Below, in pieces: positions 56,870 to 64,000 of a stretch of DNA of 64,000 nucleotides. Position 1 is the first letter of the stretch; each line of letters begins with the position of its first letter. Below the pieces are notes generated by a model. That model did no database searches, was not told where the DNA came from, and saw only the letters and a list, made by a program, of their open reading frames with translations. The position numbers were made by a program, and so were the translations under genes. The DNA is from an uncultured Actinomycetes bacterium (GTDB taxonomy: Bacteria; Actinomycetota; Actinomycetes; S36-B12; UBA10799): positions 124,001-188,000 of the forward strand of contig CAMPEQ010000011.1 of NCBI GenBank assembly GCA_946803585.1. The letters run 5' to 3'.

Positions 56870-57577
56870 GTGAAGGTAGAAATCTGGTCGGACATCGTGT
56901 GCCCGTGGTGCTACATCGGGAAGCGAAACTTCGAGGCAGCGCTCCTAGAGTTCGAGAACTCCGATGAGGTTGATCTGATCTGGCGCTCATTTGAACTCGA
57001 TCCCGGCGCGAGACCCTCAAGCGCAACGGCTGGGAACTATGCTGATGGACTAGCCAAGAAGTACGGAACCTCACGCGAGCAAGCACAGCAAATGCTCAAC
57101 CAGATGACCTCGCGGGCAGCGGAGCACGGCCTAGATTTCAGGTTCGACCTGTCCAAGCCGGGCAACACCTTCGATGCGCACCGATTACTCCATCTTGCAC
57201 GTCAAAATGGCTGCCAGGATGACCTCAAAGAGGCATTCGATGAGGCAACGTTCACTCAGGGGCTGTCGGTCTCAGACCATTCCGAGCTAACGAAGATCGC
57301 CGTCGACGTGGGACTCGATCAGGCTGCCGTAGAAGCGGTGCTGGACTCCGAGGAGTTCGCCGATGCAGTACGCCACGACGAGGACCGCGCCCGCGAACTT
57401 GAGATCACCGGAGTCCCGTTCTTCGTCATCGACGACAAGTACGCAGTCTCGGGTGCCCAGCCCCCAGAGACCATCTTGCGAGCGCTCACCAAAGCATGGG
57501 ATAAGCGCGATCCACAACCAGTTGCTGTCAATTCACCCGCCTGCGACGTTGTCGATTCAACTCCGGGTCTTTGCTAG
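56870..57577 (+). CDS. DsbA/FrnE-like thioredoxin-fold oxidoreductase
   Basis: The 235-residue protein begins KVEIWSDIVCPWCYIGKRNFE with redox motif CPWC and contains FDAHRLLHLAR and ITGVPFFVIDDKYAVSGAQP, typical of FrnE-type cytosolic DsbA proteins. No signal peptide. A disulfide isomerase or polyketide-linked role has been proposed for relatives. The GTG start has no ribosome site or obvious -10 box. Confidence 0.9.
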   Translation: MKVEIWSDIVCPWCYIGKRNFEAALLEFENSDEVDLIWRSFELDPGARPSSATAGNYADGLAKKYGTSREQAQQMLNQMTSRAAEHGLDFRFDLSKPGNTFDAHRLLHLARQNGCQDDLKEAFDEATFTQGLSVSDHSELTKIAVDVGLDQAAVEAVLDSEEFADAVRHDEDRARELEITGVPFFVIDDKYAVSGAQPPETILRALTKAWDKRDPQPVAVNSPACDVVDSTPGLC

Positions 57578-57649
57578 GACTTCGCAGTATGCTGGCGCTG
57601 ACTTTCCGATTGAAGTACTTGCGGTTTCCTGCTCACTGAAGGAGCGCCA

Positions 57650-58813
57650 ATGCCCCGCCATCTCTCGCGGTTTTCGATAGGAGCCGTCGCGGTAGCAGCT
57701 TCGCTCGCGCTAGCGGCTTGTTCTAGTGGCGACACCTCTAGTCCCTCAACAAGCCCAGATGTCACCGCTCTACAGGCGAAGATGACCGCGCTAGTCGAGT
57801 CGCCGCAAGGCCCACCGGGGGTTCTGACCTTGGTACACAAAGGCGACGCGCAACCGGTCATCACCTCCGTCGGCACCAGCAGCACAGAGAAGCAAGCACC
57901 CATCACAACTAATGACATCACTCGGATTGCCAGCGTCTCAAAGGCATTTAGTGGGGCAACCGCATTGGCTCTAGTGCGCGAGGGCAAGCTCAAGACGACG
58001 AGCACCATCGGTAAGACGGTCAAGGGCCTTCCCAAGGCTTGGAAGAGCGTCACCGTGGCTCAACTTCTCCAGCACACCAGCGGGCTACCCGACTACATCA
58101 AGAGTGAGGGGTTCCTTAAGAAGTTCTCCACGGATCCCGGCCAAAGCTGGACGCCCCGGGAGTTGGTTAGCTTCGTGGAAAAGACCCCGCTGAACTTCGC
58201 TCCTGGGACTCAGTATGAGTACTCAGACACTGACAACATCGTCATCGGACTGATCGTCGAATCTGTGACCGGTCAACCGTATGAAGCTGAACTAGCCAAG
58301 CACGTGTACGAGCCCCTCAAACTCACAGACACCAGCTTGCCGAACACCACGGCAATGCCCGATCCGTTTGTGCACGGCTACGACTTTGACGAGATCGGCG
58401 AGAAAGAGGACGTGACCTTCCTGGTTAACCCAACCGGCGCCTGGGCGTCGGGAGGAATGCTCTCCTCAGTGAACGATCTCGACACGTTCATTCGCTCATA
58501 TGCCAGCGGCGAACTTGTCGGACAAGCCCAACGCAATGAGCAATTCGCATTCGTTGAGGGCGAGTCAGGCCCACCCGGACCAGGCCAGAATTTCTCGGGT
58601 CTCGGAATCTTCCAATACGTCACCGAATGCGGTGACGTCTATGGCCATACCGGCAACTTCCCCGGCTATGTAACGTTCATAGCTGCAACTGATGACGGTT
58701 CCGATTCGACCGTCGTGATCGCCAATACCCAGATCAACGAGGCCAGCGCGGGCGAGCTCTACCCGAAGCTTCAGGCTGTCTTCGAAGCTGCAGCCTGCTC
58801 AGCACTTCAGTAG
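57650..58813 (+). CDS. Serine hydrolase lipoprotein (class C beta-lactamase / DD-peptidase fold)
   Basis: The 387-residue protein has a lipoprotein signal (AVAVAASLALAAC, lipobox LAAC near residue 24) and the SVSK motif (Ser near 94), LLQHTSGLPDY and GHTGNFPGY (HTG motif). The second motif, usually YSN, reads YSD (YEYSDTDN). It may act as an envelope D-Ala-D-Ala hydrolase or esterase rather than a beta-lactamase. The ATG follows a strong AAGGAG ribosome site, 72 bases after the FrnE-like gene. Confidence 0.9.
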   Translation: MPRHLSRFSIGAVAVAASLALAACSSGDTSSPSTSPDVTALQAKMTALVESPQGPPGVLTLVHKGDAQPVITSVGTSSTEKQAPITTNDITRIASVSKAFSGATALALVREGKLKTTSTIGKTVKGLPKAWKSVTVAQLLQHTSGLPDYIKSEGFLKKFSTDPGQSWTPRELVSFVEKTPLNFAPGTQYEYSDTDNIVIGLIVESVTGQPYEAELAKHVYEPLKLTDTSLPNTTAMPDPFVHGYDFDEIGEKEDVTFLVNPTGAWASGGMLSSVNDLDTFIRSYASGELVGQAQRNEQFAFVEGESGPPGPGQNFSGLGIFQYVTECGDVYGHTGNFPGYVTFIAATDDGSDSTVVIANTQINEASAGELYPKLQAVFEAAACSALQ

Positions 58814-58857
58814 GCTGCGACGCGAGGAGTAAACAAACTTCGCGCGGGAGGCAAACC

Positions 58858-59232
58858 ATGCTGGGCACAAGTGAGCTGATCGCCTTCGTTGGCGTCACAA
58901 ACGTCGACGTGTCGACGAGTTTCTACCGTGACACGCTCGGGCTGAAGGTAGTCGATTCGGGCGCTGGGCACTGTGTCTTGGATTCCGACGGCTCCCTGCT
59001 ACGACTTACTCTCATCGCGAACCTAATCAACGTTGAGTACACCGTCGTGGGCTGGAAGGTCAGCCAGATCGAAGAGACCGCCGCGGAGTTGAGTGCTCGG
59101 GGCGTCATCTTTCAGCAGTTCGATGGTATCGAACAGGACGAACGAGGGATTTGGACCGCGCCCAATGGTGACCGAGTTGCGTGGTTCGTCGACCCAGATG
59201 CGAATATCTTGTCGATCACGCAGTTCTCTTAG
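58858..59232 (+). CDS. VOC-family (glyoxalase/dioxygenase-fold) protein
   Basis: The 124-residue protein shows one VOC unit pair: IAFVGVTNVDVSTSFYRDTLGLKVVD, ending in PNGDRVAWFVDPDANILSITQF. Metal-binding residues are not all evident, so enzyme or binding function is open. A GGGAGG ribosome site precedes the ATG. Its stop overlaps the stop of the convergent DUF3817 gene by 4 bases. Confidence 0.86.
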   Translation: MLGTSELIAFVGVTNVDVSTSFYRDTLGLKVVDSGAGHCVLDSDGSLLRLTLIANLINVEYTVVGWKVSQIEETAAELSARGVIFQQFDGIEQDERGIWTAPNGDRVAWFVDPDANILSITQFS

Positions 59233-59615
59233 GAGCTCTTGGGCTGCCTTGATTGATCGACCGGAGAAACCGACGCAGCCTTTGGGTTCGGCAGATCGGC
59301 AAGTTGGGCACGAACCCGCTTGGTAACCCAGTGCTCAGCAAAGAACGACGCCAGCGGGATTGTTCCCGCGATCAGGATCCCGATGGTCGCAATGATCGAC
59401 CAACGCATTCTGAAAGTCAGATCAACTGCTGTGATCAAATAGAGGAAGTAGAGCCATCCGTGCCCGGTCCACATCAAGCTGTAGGCGCTCGGCTTGACTG
59501 CTCCGTCCCCGTAGCCCAATACCGTGTAGCCAAGAATCAACCAGATGGTCAGCGTAAGTAGAAATACGCCAGTCACCCACGCCATGATCCTGAATCGCAG
59601 CAGTGCACCGGACAT
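59229..59615 (-). CDS. DUF3817 membrane protein
   Basis: The 128-residue protein has three membrane helices (VTGVFLLTLTIWLILG, GHGWLYFLYLITAVDLTF, IIATIGILIAGTIPLASFF) and the DUF3817 pattern MWTGHGWLYFLYLI and PLASFFAEHWVTKRV. Function unknown. It lies 8 bases after an upstream membrane-protein gene on the same strand, a common pairing. Confidence 0.85.
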   Translation of the reverse strand: MSGALLRFRIMAWVTGVFLLTLTIWLILGYTVLGYGDGAVKPSAYSLMWTGHGWLYFLYLITAVDLTFRMRWSIIATIGILIAGTIPLASFFAEHWVTKRVRAQLADLPNPKAASVSPVDQSRQPKSS

Positions 59616-59623
59616 CGAGCAAC

Positions 59624-60181
59624 CTACCTTTCCGTGGTCGTGCGGTTGTCTTGATCGTTGTGCACGACACTATCCGAGCTCTCCACATTGTCAGTGGGCA
59701 CGCCATCACCGGAACTCGCTTGGGCAGCGCGCATGGTCGATCGTGACCGTTCGCGTCGCGCCTGAGCCGACTGGTCCAGGGAGATCGGGGCAGCAGACGT
59801 GCCCGGTTCGGCCCGCGCAACAGCATGCGATGAGTCTGTCGACTGACTCGCCTCGTCGGCGCTGGCCGCGCCCACTGGGGTCTGGTCACCACTGACCGTA
59901 GCGGCAGAATCGCCCGGGGCAGCCATTGCCGCCTCCTCGAGGTCGGCATCCCGTTGATCGCGGATGAACCGCCACCAAAACCAGACCCCAAAGATCGCAA
60001 AGACCCACCACTGCATCGCGTAAACCAGGTTCCGGACGTTGACGTTTGACTCCCCATCGGGCCCGGTACTGCTCATCGCAACATTCCATTGCCAGATACC
60101 GGCTGTTAGCAGAACGACCACGAGAACAAGGCAGAAGAGGTGCCAGCCAACCCAACGACTGGACATGGCATATCTGAACAC
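59624..60181 (-). CDS. Hypothetical two-helix membrane protein
   Basis: The 185-residue protein has a helix near the N terminus (HLFCLVLVVVLLTAGIWQW), a short loop, a second helix (VYAMQWWVFAIFGVWFWW) and a long Ala/Ser/Asp-rich, probably disordered C terminus. The start resembles the first helix of SURF1-like proteins but the rest does not follow. The GTG at 60181 has a TACGGT box 7 bases upstream and is preferred over ATG 60166. I do not recognise a function. Confidence 0.72.
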   Translation of the reverse strand: MFRYAMSSRWVGWHLFCLVLVVVLLTAGIWQWNVAMSSTGPDGESNVNVRNLVYAMQWWVFAIFGVWFWWRFIRDQRDADLEEAAMAAPGDSAATVSGDQTPVGAASADEASQSTDSSHAVARAEPGTSAAPISLDQSAQARRERSRSTMRAAQASSGDGVPTDNVESSDSVVHNDQDNRTTTER

Positions 60182-60188
60182 GGAACTA

Positions 60189-60194
60189 ACCGTA
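60189..60194 (-). promoter_or_regulatory. -10 box upstream of the membrane protein and DUF3817 pair
   Basis: TACGGT on the minus strand ends 7 bases before the GTG at 60181, the same arrangement as before htrA. Confidence 0.42.
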
Positions 60195-60299
60195 CGTCAC
60201 GACGTAGAAACCCGTTGAACCAACGCAACTCAGACAGCAAAGTCCTGGTGATTTGAGGGACGATCAGAGCACAGTAGGTGAAATCTGTTAGGAGACCAT

Positions 60300-63200
60300 A
60301 TGCGGACAACTCGCCCGCGCAACATCTGGCTTCTTGTCTCGGTCCTGGCCATCGCCGCCTACGCGGTTGCCACCACATCCGATCTCGTCGGTCAAGCCGT
60401 GTGGACGATATACGCCCTAGCTGCCGCCATCGTCATCGTCGTAACGATCTGGAAGCACCGTCTTTGGGCTCGGTCGGCCTGGATATGTGTCGCTGCAGCA
60501 ATCGCCCTGAGTGCAGTCACCAATGCCTTACATGACTTTGTTCCTGGCAAGGATTCCTCGACTACCACCGAGAACCTCCTTAGCGGTCTCGTCTATTCCG
60601 TAATTTTGGTCCTACTGATCATCGCGGCATTCGTGTTCGTCAGTCGACGGCGGCGCAACACAACGAGCGCTAGCACTGTGCTGGACTCAGCTATCGTCTT
60701 CGTTGCCTCATCCATGGTCTACGCACAGTTCTTGGTCTATCCCTTCTGGTTCGATTCCGACCTTCGGTCGGGCCAGCTTCCTCCGCTGATCGCTATCAGC
60801 GTCGGAGAGCTCATCCTTCTCTCGGTCACGGTTCGTATGTGGTTCTCGACCAGTAGGTCGGTAAATCACTCGCCGCGGATCTTGGCGGTCGGTTTCCTAC
60901 TGATGGCAGGTGTGGGCACCCTCGGTCTCAGTGCCTTCCTCTCCGAACCACCGTTCTCAATGGGCCTGACATCTCACCTGATGTTCTACGGAACCCTTGT
61001 GTTCTTTGCGTTGGCAGGGACCGCCGTGCTCGATCCCTCCGCGCTGCGGCCCCCCGCGGGCGATGTTGATTCAGCCGTTGCCTCTCGATCCAGGGTGCTC
61101 GCCCTCATGGGACTGTCCCTCCTGGTTCCCGCAATTCTGCTGTGGCTCGCAGAAGACAGAGGCCGAGAGTTCACTAACGGGCGGCCGTTCGTCGTCATGA
61201 CTCTGACGCTGGCGGTCCTACTCGGCCTGCGCGTAAATCTCATCATTCAGGGGTACCGCGAGGCCGTTCGCCGTGAACATCTGCTCCGCGATATCAACGC
61301 TGGCTTGATGCGTATCACCGATCTGACCTCGGTCAACGAACGACTCAGCGACTGGGCCTCCCGACTCGTCGAACAGCGAGACGTCACCTGCGTGCTCGGG
61401 ACAAACGAGGAACTTGCTGGCGCTGGCCTTGGACCTCACGGTGGCCGAATTCGGCTCCCCAACGGCGAGGTGCGTTATCGAACGGTTGTGTCGATCCCGG
61501 GTAGTAAGCCGCCCCGACGCCTCGTCATCGATTCGCCCGAAGCCTTCGGTGCGCCCGCCCAGGCATCTCTGTCGGTGCTTGGCCAGAGCCTCGGAATGGC
61601 CCTCGAACGTATTGCGCTTGCCCGACGAGTCGTTGAGCGGGCGACCACCGAACGTTTGCAACTCCTTCTCCACAATGCCAGCGATGTGATAGCCCTCGTC
61701 GATGCCCGAACCTCGATCCGCTACGTGACCGAGGCAATCAGGGACCTCACCGGTCTTTCACCTGCCGACGTCCTCGGATCCTCGTGGCCAAAACTCTTCG
61801 ATGATTCGCAGGCGGCCATGTCACTGCTGAATCGCGCTCGCGACCACTCCGAATCTAAAGGCGAACTCGTCATGCGGCGACGAACCAACGCTGACCTTCC
61901 AGTTGAACACCGCCCGCACGATCCAGATTCCACTGAGCCACCCGATCAGCGGGTCGAGGTGAACGTCACCTGGATCGAGAAAGAGAACCAGTACGTCGCA
62001 ACATTGCACGACGTCACCGATCGATACCTTCTCGAGCAGAAGCTCAGCTACCAAGCCTTCCATGACGAGCTCACCGGGCTAAACAATCGAGTCGTCTTCC
62101 GACGGGAGATGGCCCGTGCTGCCGCACGGAGTCGTCGATCGGGCCAGCCGTTTGCCGTACTGATGATGGACTTAGACGACTTCAAACAGGTCAACGACTC
62201 GCTCGGTCACCCGACCGGTGACGAACTCCTACGGATCGTTGCAAACCGGCTCGTTAGTTGTATGCGAGAAGGCGATACTCCGGTGCGCCTCGGCGGCGAC
62301 GAGTTCGCAGCCATCCTCGAGAGCGCGACTTCCCCACAACATGCTGAGCTCGTCGCTGAACGGATCATGAACGAGCTCCGCATGCCGATTGTCCTGCGCG
62401 GAACGGAACTGGTGTCGCGGGCGAGTATTGGAATCGCCATGAACGACGGCTCCACCGACGCCGCCGACACGGAACGTCACGCCGACATCGCGCTCTACGA
62501 TGCGAAGTTTGCAGGTAAAGGCCAGATCAAGGTGTTCGAGACCGACCTACGCGATGACGCCACTGATCGCCTCTCACTATCCACTCAGCTGCGCAGTGCG
62601 ATCGATCGCGACGAGTTGTTCGTGAAGTACCAGCCCATCGTGGAGCTGAGTACAGGTGCGGTAGTCGGCGCGGAAGCACTCGTACGGTGGGCGCATCCAA
62701 CTCGCGGCGAGCTACGACCTAAGACATTCATCGGCATCGCCGAACAAGAAGGCTCAATCGTGCAGATCGGGCGCTTCGTATTGCGCACTGCCCTCGATGA
62801 GTTCGCGACCCTCATGCATCGTTTCGAAACGCACGACTCGTGCAAGATCTCCATCAACATCTCTGGGCGTCAATTGCAAAGTGACAATATCGCCGGTGCC
62901 CTCGCAGAGGGATTGGCTGTGACAGGCGTTCCCCCTGAGAACGTCATCATCGAGGTCACTGAGAGCGTCTTGATGCCAGATGATGGGTCGGCGGCCGAGC
63001 AACTCCGGTCGATTGCTGCCCTCGGAGTCTCGATCTTCATCGACGACTTTGGCACCGGTTGGGCGTCCCTGCACTATTTGCGAACACTGCCGGTCAGCGG
63101 TCTGAAACTCGCCCAAGAGTTCGTCGCCGGGCTACCGAACGACTTCGACTTTGGGCTAGCCCAAGCCATTCGAGAATTGAGTGCCTCCATGAACCTCTCG

Positions 63201-63446
63201 GAGGTTATCGCCGAGGGAATCGAGACCCCCGAACAGCGGGATTCACTGATCGCGATGGGCTACCGGCTGGGGCAAGGGTTCCTCATGTATGAACCAATGA
63301 CGGCCGACGAGTTGGCCGACGTGCTCGACCGCGAGCCCTGCGCGACCTGGCGGATTGGCACTCGAACGGATCTTCAGGCCGAAGCGGTCGCGCCGTTGCT
63401 GGCACCTGGTAAATCCGCCGATGGCGTCCCGACTCCTAGGTCGTAG
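60300..63446 (+). CDS. Membrane-bound PAS-GGDEF-EAL cyclic di-GMP enzyme
   Basis: The 1048-residue protein has about ten membrane helices (residues 5-320), a GAF-like region (about 335-445), a PAS domain (about 449-560), a GGDEF domain with canonical GGDEF at 665-669 and an inhibitory I-site RxxD (REGD) five residues before it, and an EAL domain with EALVRW at 792, NISGRQL, EVTESVL, DDFGTGWASL and EGIETPEQ. The usual KID motif reads KLA. It should make c-di-GMP under feedback control and may also degrade it. The ATG has an AGGAG site 5 bases away. Confidence 0.93.
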   Translation: MRTTRPRNIWLLVSVLAIAAYAVATTSDLVGQAVWTIYALAAAIVIVVTIWKHRLWARSAWICVAAAIALSAVTNALHDFVPGKDSSTTTENLLSGLVYSVILVLLIIAAFVFVSRRRRNTTSASTVLDSAIVFVASSMVYAQFLVYPFWFDSDLRSGQLPPLIAISVGELILLSVTVRMWFSTSRSVNHSPRILAVGFLLMAGVGTLGLSAFLSEPPFSMGLTSHLMFYGTLVFFALAGTAVLDPSALRPPAGDVDSAVASRSRVLALMGLSLLVPAILLWLAEDRGREFTNGRPFVVMTLTLAVLLGLRVNLIIQGYREAVRREHLLRDINAGLMRITDLTSVNERLSDWASRLVEQRDVTCVLGTNEELAGAGLGPHGGRIRLPNGEVRYRTVVSIPGSKPPRRLVIDSPEAFGAPAQASLSVLGQSLGMALERIALARRVVERATTERLQLLLHNASDVIALVDARTSIRYVTEAIRDLTGLSPADVLGSSWPKLFDDSQAAMSLLNRARDHSESKGELVMRRRTNADLPVEHRPHDPDSTEPPDQRVEVNVTWIEKENQYVATLHDVTDRYLLEQKLSYQAFHDELTGLNNRVVFRREMARAAARSRRSGQPFAVLMMDLDDFKQVNDSLGHPTGDELLRIVANRLVSCMREGDTPVRLGGDEFAAILESATSPQHAELVAERIMNELRMPIVLRGTELVSRASIGIAMNDGSTDAADTERHADIALYDAKFAGKGQIKVFETDLRDDATDRLSLSTQLRSAIDRDELFVKYQPIVELSTGAVVGAEALVRWAHPTRGELRPKTFIGIAEQEGSIVQIGRFVLRTALDEFATLMHRFETHDSCKISINISGRQLQSDNIAGALAEGLAVTGVPPENVIIEVTESVLMPDDGSAAEQLRSIAALGVSIFIDDFGTGWASLHYLRTLPVSGLKLAQEFVAGLPNDFDFGLAQAIRELSASMNLSEVIAEGIETPEQRDSLIAMGYRLGQGFLMYEPMTADELADVLDREPCATWRIGTRTDLQAEAVAPLLAPGKSADGVPTPRS

Positions 63447-63471
63447 GCCCGAGGGCCCGGCCTAGCTTTTT
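63444..63471 (+). terminator. Intrinsic terminator at the end of the GGDEF-EAL gene
   Basis: TAGGCC (63444-63449, including the stop codon) pairs with GGCCTA (63459-63464), followed by GCTTTTT. The same bases hold the stop codon of the convergent small gene. Confidence 0.6.
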
Positions 63472-63749
63472 CCAGGACCGCTGCTTGCTGACCCAGCGAC
63501 CTTGGAGTCACCGGAGTCCTCGGGATCGTCCGGGAAGTCAACACGTTTGAGTTGCTTACGCAGTGAGAAGTACAGGATGACGGCCGCGATGATCAGCAGG
63601 ACGAAAGAGAAGAAACCCCACGCTCCTGGCGTCACGCGATCGGGATCGACTACCGGTGCGATGCTGTCTAGACCACCCGATGGCGTCGGATTTGGGTCAC
63701 CGGCACCTAGCGAAGAGGTGAGAAGCCAGAAGCCAAAGTCTCGAATCAC
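63462..63749 (-). CDS. Small membrane protein of unknown function
   Basis: A 95-residue product from the GTG at 63749. It has one membrane helix (TPGAWGFFSFVLLIIAAVILYF), a basic turn (SLRKQLKRVDF) and an acidic/Ser-Gly tail. This pattern is common in short actinobacterial hypothetical proteins next to DUF4307. The open frame reaches a TTG at 63845, which would overlap the divergent gene. The start remains uncertain. Confidence 0.6.
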   Translation of the reverse strand: MIRDFGFWLLTSSLGAGDPNPTPSGGLDSIAPVVDPDRVTPGAWGFFSFVLLIIAAVILYFSLRKQLKRVDFPDDPEDSGDSKVAGSASSGPGKS

Positions 63750-63783
63750 GCCACCATGACAACACGCCAGCGGTCCAATGTCG

Positions 63784-63789
63784 GACAAT
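63784..63789 (+). promoter_or_regulatory. -10 box of the DUF4307 gene
   Basis: GACAAT ends 7 bases before the ATG at 63797, the same hexamer as upstream of typA. Confidence 0.35.
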
Positions 63790-63796
63790 GGGGTCA

Positions 63797-64000
63797 ATGT
63801 CGCCCACAAATACCACTGGCCCCACCGAATCGACCGGCCCGACAAGGCCGATCAAACTCGGTGAGCTGTCACCTCGCCTGCAGGATCGATATGGCTATCG
63901 CCGCACACCACGCTGGGCGATTGCCGCGCTGGCAATCGTGTGCCTTGCCCTAGCCATCTTCGGGGGATGGACAGCCAACCGGGTAGCGAACCCGGAAGTG
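63797..64000 (+). CDS. DUF4307 membrane protein, 3' end outside window
   Basis: Sixty-eight codons run open to the end of the window. A Thr/Pro-rich start leads to LGELSPRLQDRYGYRRTPRW and then a membrane helix (AIAALAIVCLALAIFGGW) followed by NRVANPEV, the start of DUF4307 proteins. In other actinobacteria this gene lies next to mca, which acts on mycothiol conjugates, so mca may lie just beyond the window. Function unknown. Confidence 0.72.
   Translation, partial: MSPTNTTGPTESTGPTRPIKLGELSPRLQDRYGYRRTPRWAIAALAIVCLALAIFGGWTANRVANPEV

Noticed and set aside
59422-60057. 211-residue open frame on the minus strand
   Set aside because: It overlaps DUF3817 and the 60181 membrane protein in another frame and shows no family features.
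1-64000. tRNA, rRNA, transposase or phage genes
   Set aside because: I looked for cloverleaf-like segments in the short gaps and for transposase or integrase motifs and saw none; a covariance-model search would be needed to exclude small RNAs.

Overview
The window looks like a chromosomal segment of an actinobacterium with moderately high GC. The evidence is mycothiol biosynthesis (mshB), the succinylase branch of diaminopimelate synthesis with the actinobacterial type of DapD, a 7Fe ferredoxin of the FdxA/FdxC type, and a run of small families found mainly in Actinobacteria (DUF3117, DUF3817, DUF4245, DUF4307, DUF6542). Recalled from memory, the gene order follows in compressed form the Mycobacterium tuberculosis stretch around Rv1080-Rv1232. 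The lineage below phylum cannot be fixed from this sequence alone. I see no tRNA or rRNA gene, insertion sequence, prophage or CRISPR array, and no stretch over 300 bases without a gene.

Layout. 0-2.5 kb: a cut-off sulfatase with a lysine-rich tail and a CoA-ester lyase. 2.5-8.5 kb: a soluble MgtE-like sensor, DUF1003, Mrp, TatB, HtrA and an O-methyltransferase. 8.6-13 kb: PepA, DUF3117, SRPBCC, a DivIVA-domain protein and two LOG-family nucleosidases. 13-15 kb: dapE and dapD, diverging from adjacent bases, then a DUF3445 oxygenase-like gene. 16-19.6 kb: the transglutaminase / alpha-E / circularly permuted ATP-grasp trio, a predicted peptide-ligation system of unknown product. 19.8-26 kb: citrate synthase, dapC, ferredoxin, VanW, flavin reductase, mshB.

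26-34.5 kb: an S9 peptidase, an amino-acid antiporter, carbamate kinase, arginine deiminase, ornithine carbamoyltransferase and a ClC-type exchanger form an arginine-catabolism block. It should yield ATP and ammonia and may serve acid tolerance. 34.5-46 kb: housekeeping genes (typA, pterin dehydratase, arfB, ychF, rmuC, DUF6542, ispH, xseA, xseB, DUF4245, class I fumarase). 45-49 kb: an overlapping trio made of a NodB deacetylase lipoprotein, a membrane phosphodiesterase and a metallo-beta-lactamase-fold hydrolase. 49-55 kb: alpha/beta hydrolase, PhoH, prenyl transferase and a DUF255 thioredoxin-like protein. 55-64 kb: a FUSC-like membrane protein, class I aldolase, DsbA/FrnE, a serine hydrolase lipoprotein, VOC, DUF3817, a 1048-residue GGDEF-EAL protein and a cut-off DUF4307 gene.

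The genome is very compact. Many neighbours overlap by 1-11 bases and five convergent pairs overlap at their stop codons. Sixteen start codons sit 5-7 bases behind a -10-like hexamer (mostly TANNNT) with little or no Shine-Dalgarno sequence, which points to widespread leaderless transcription. That pattern also decides several start codons here, notably dapE at 14094.
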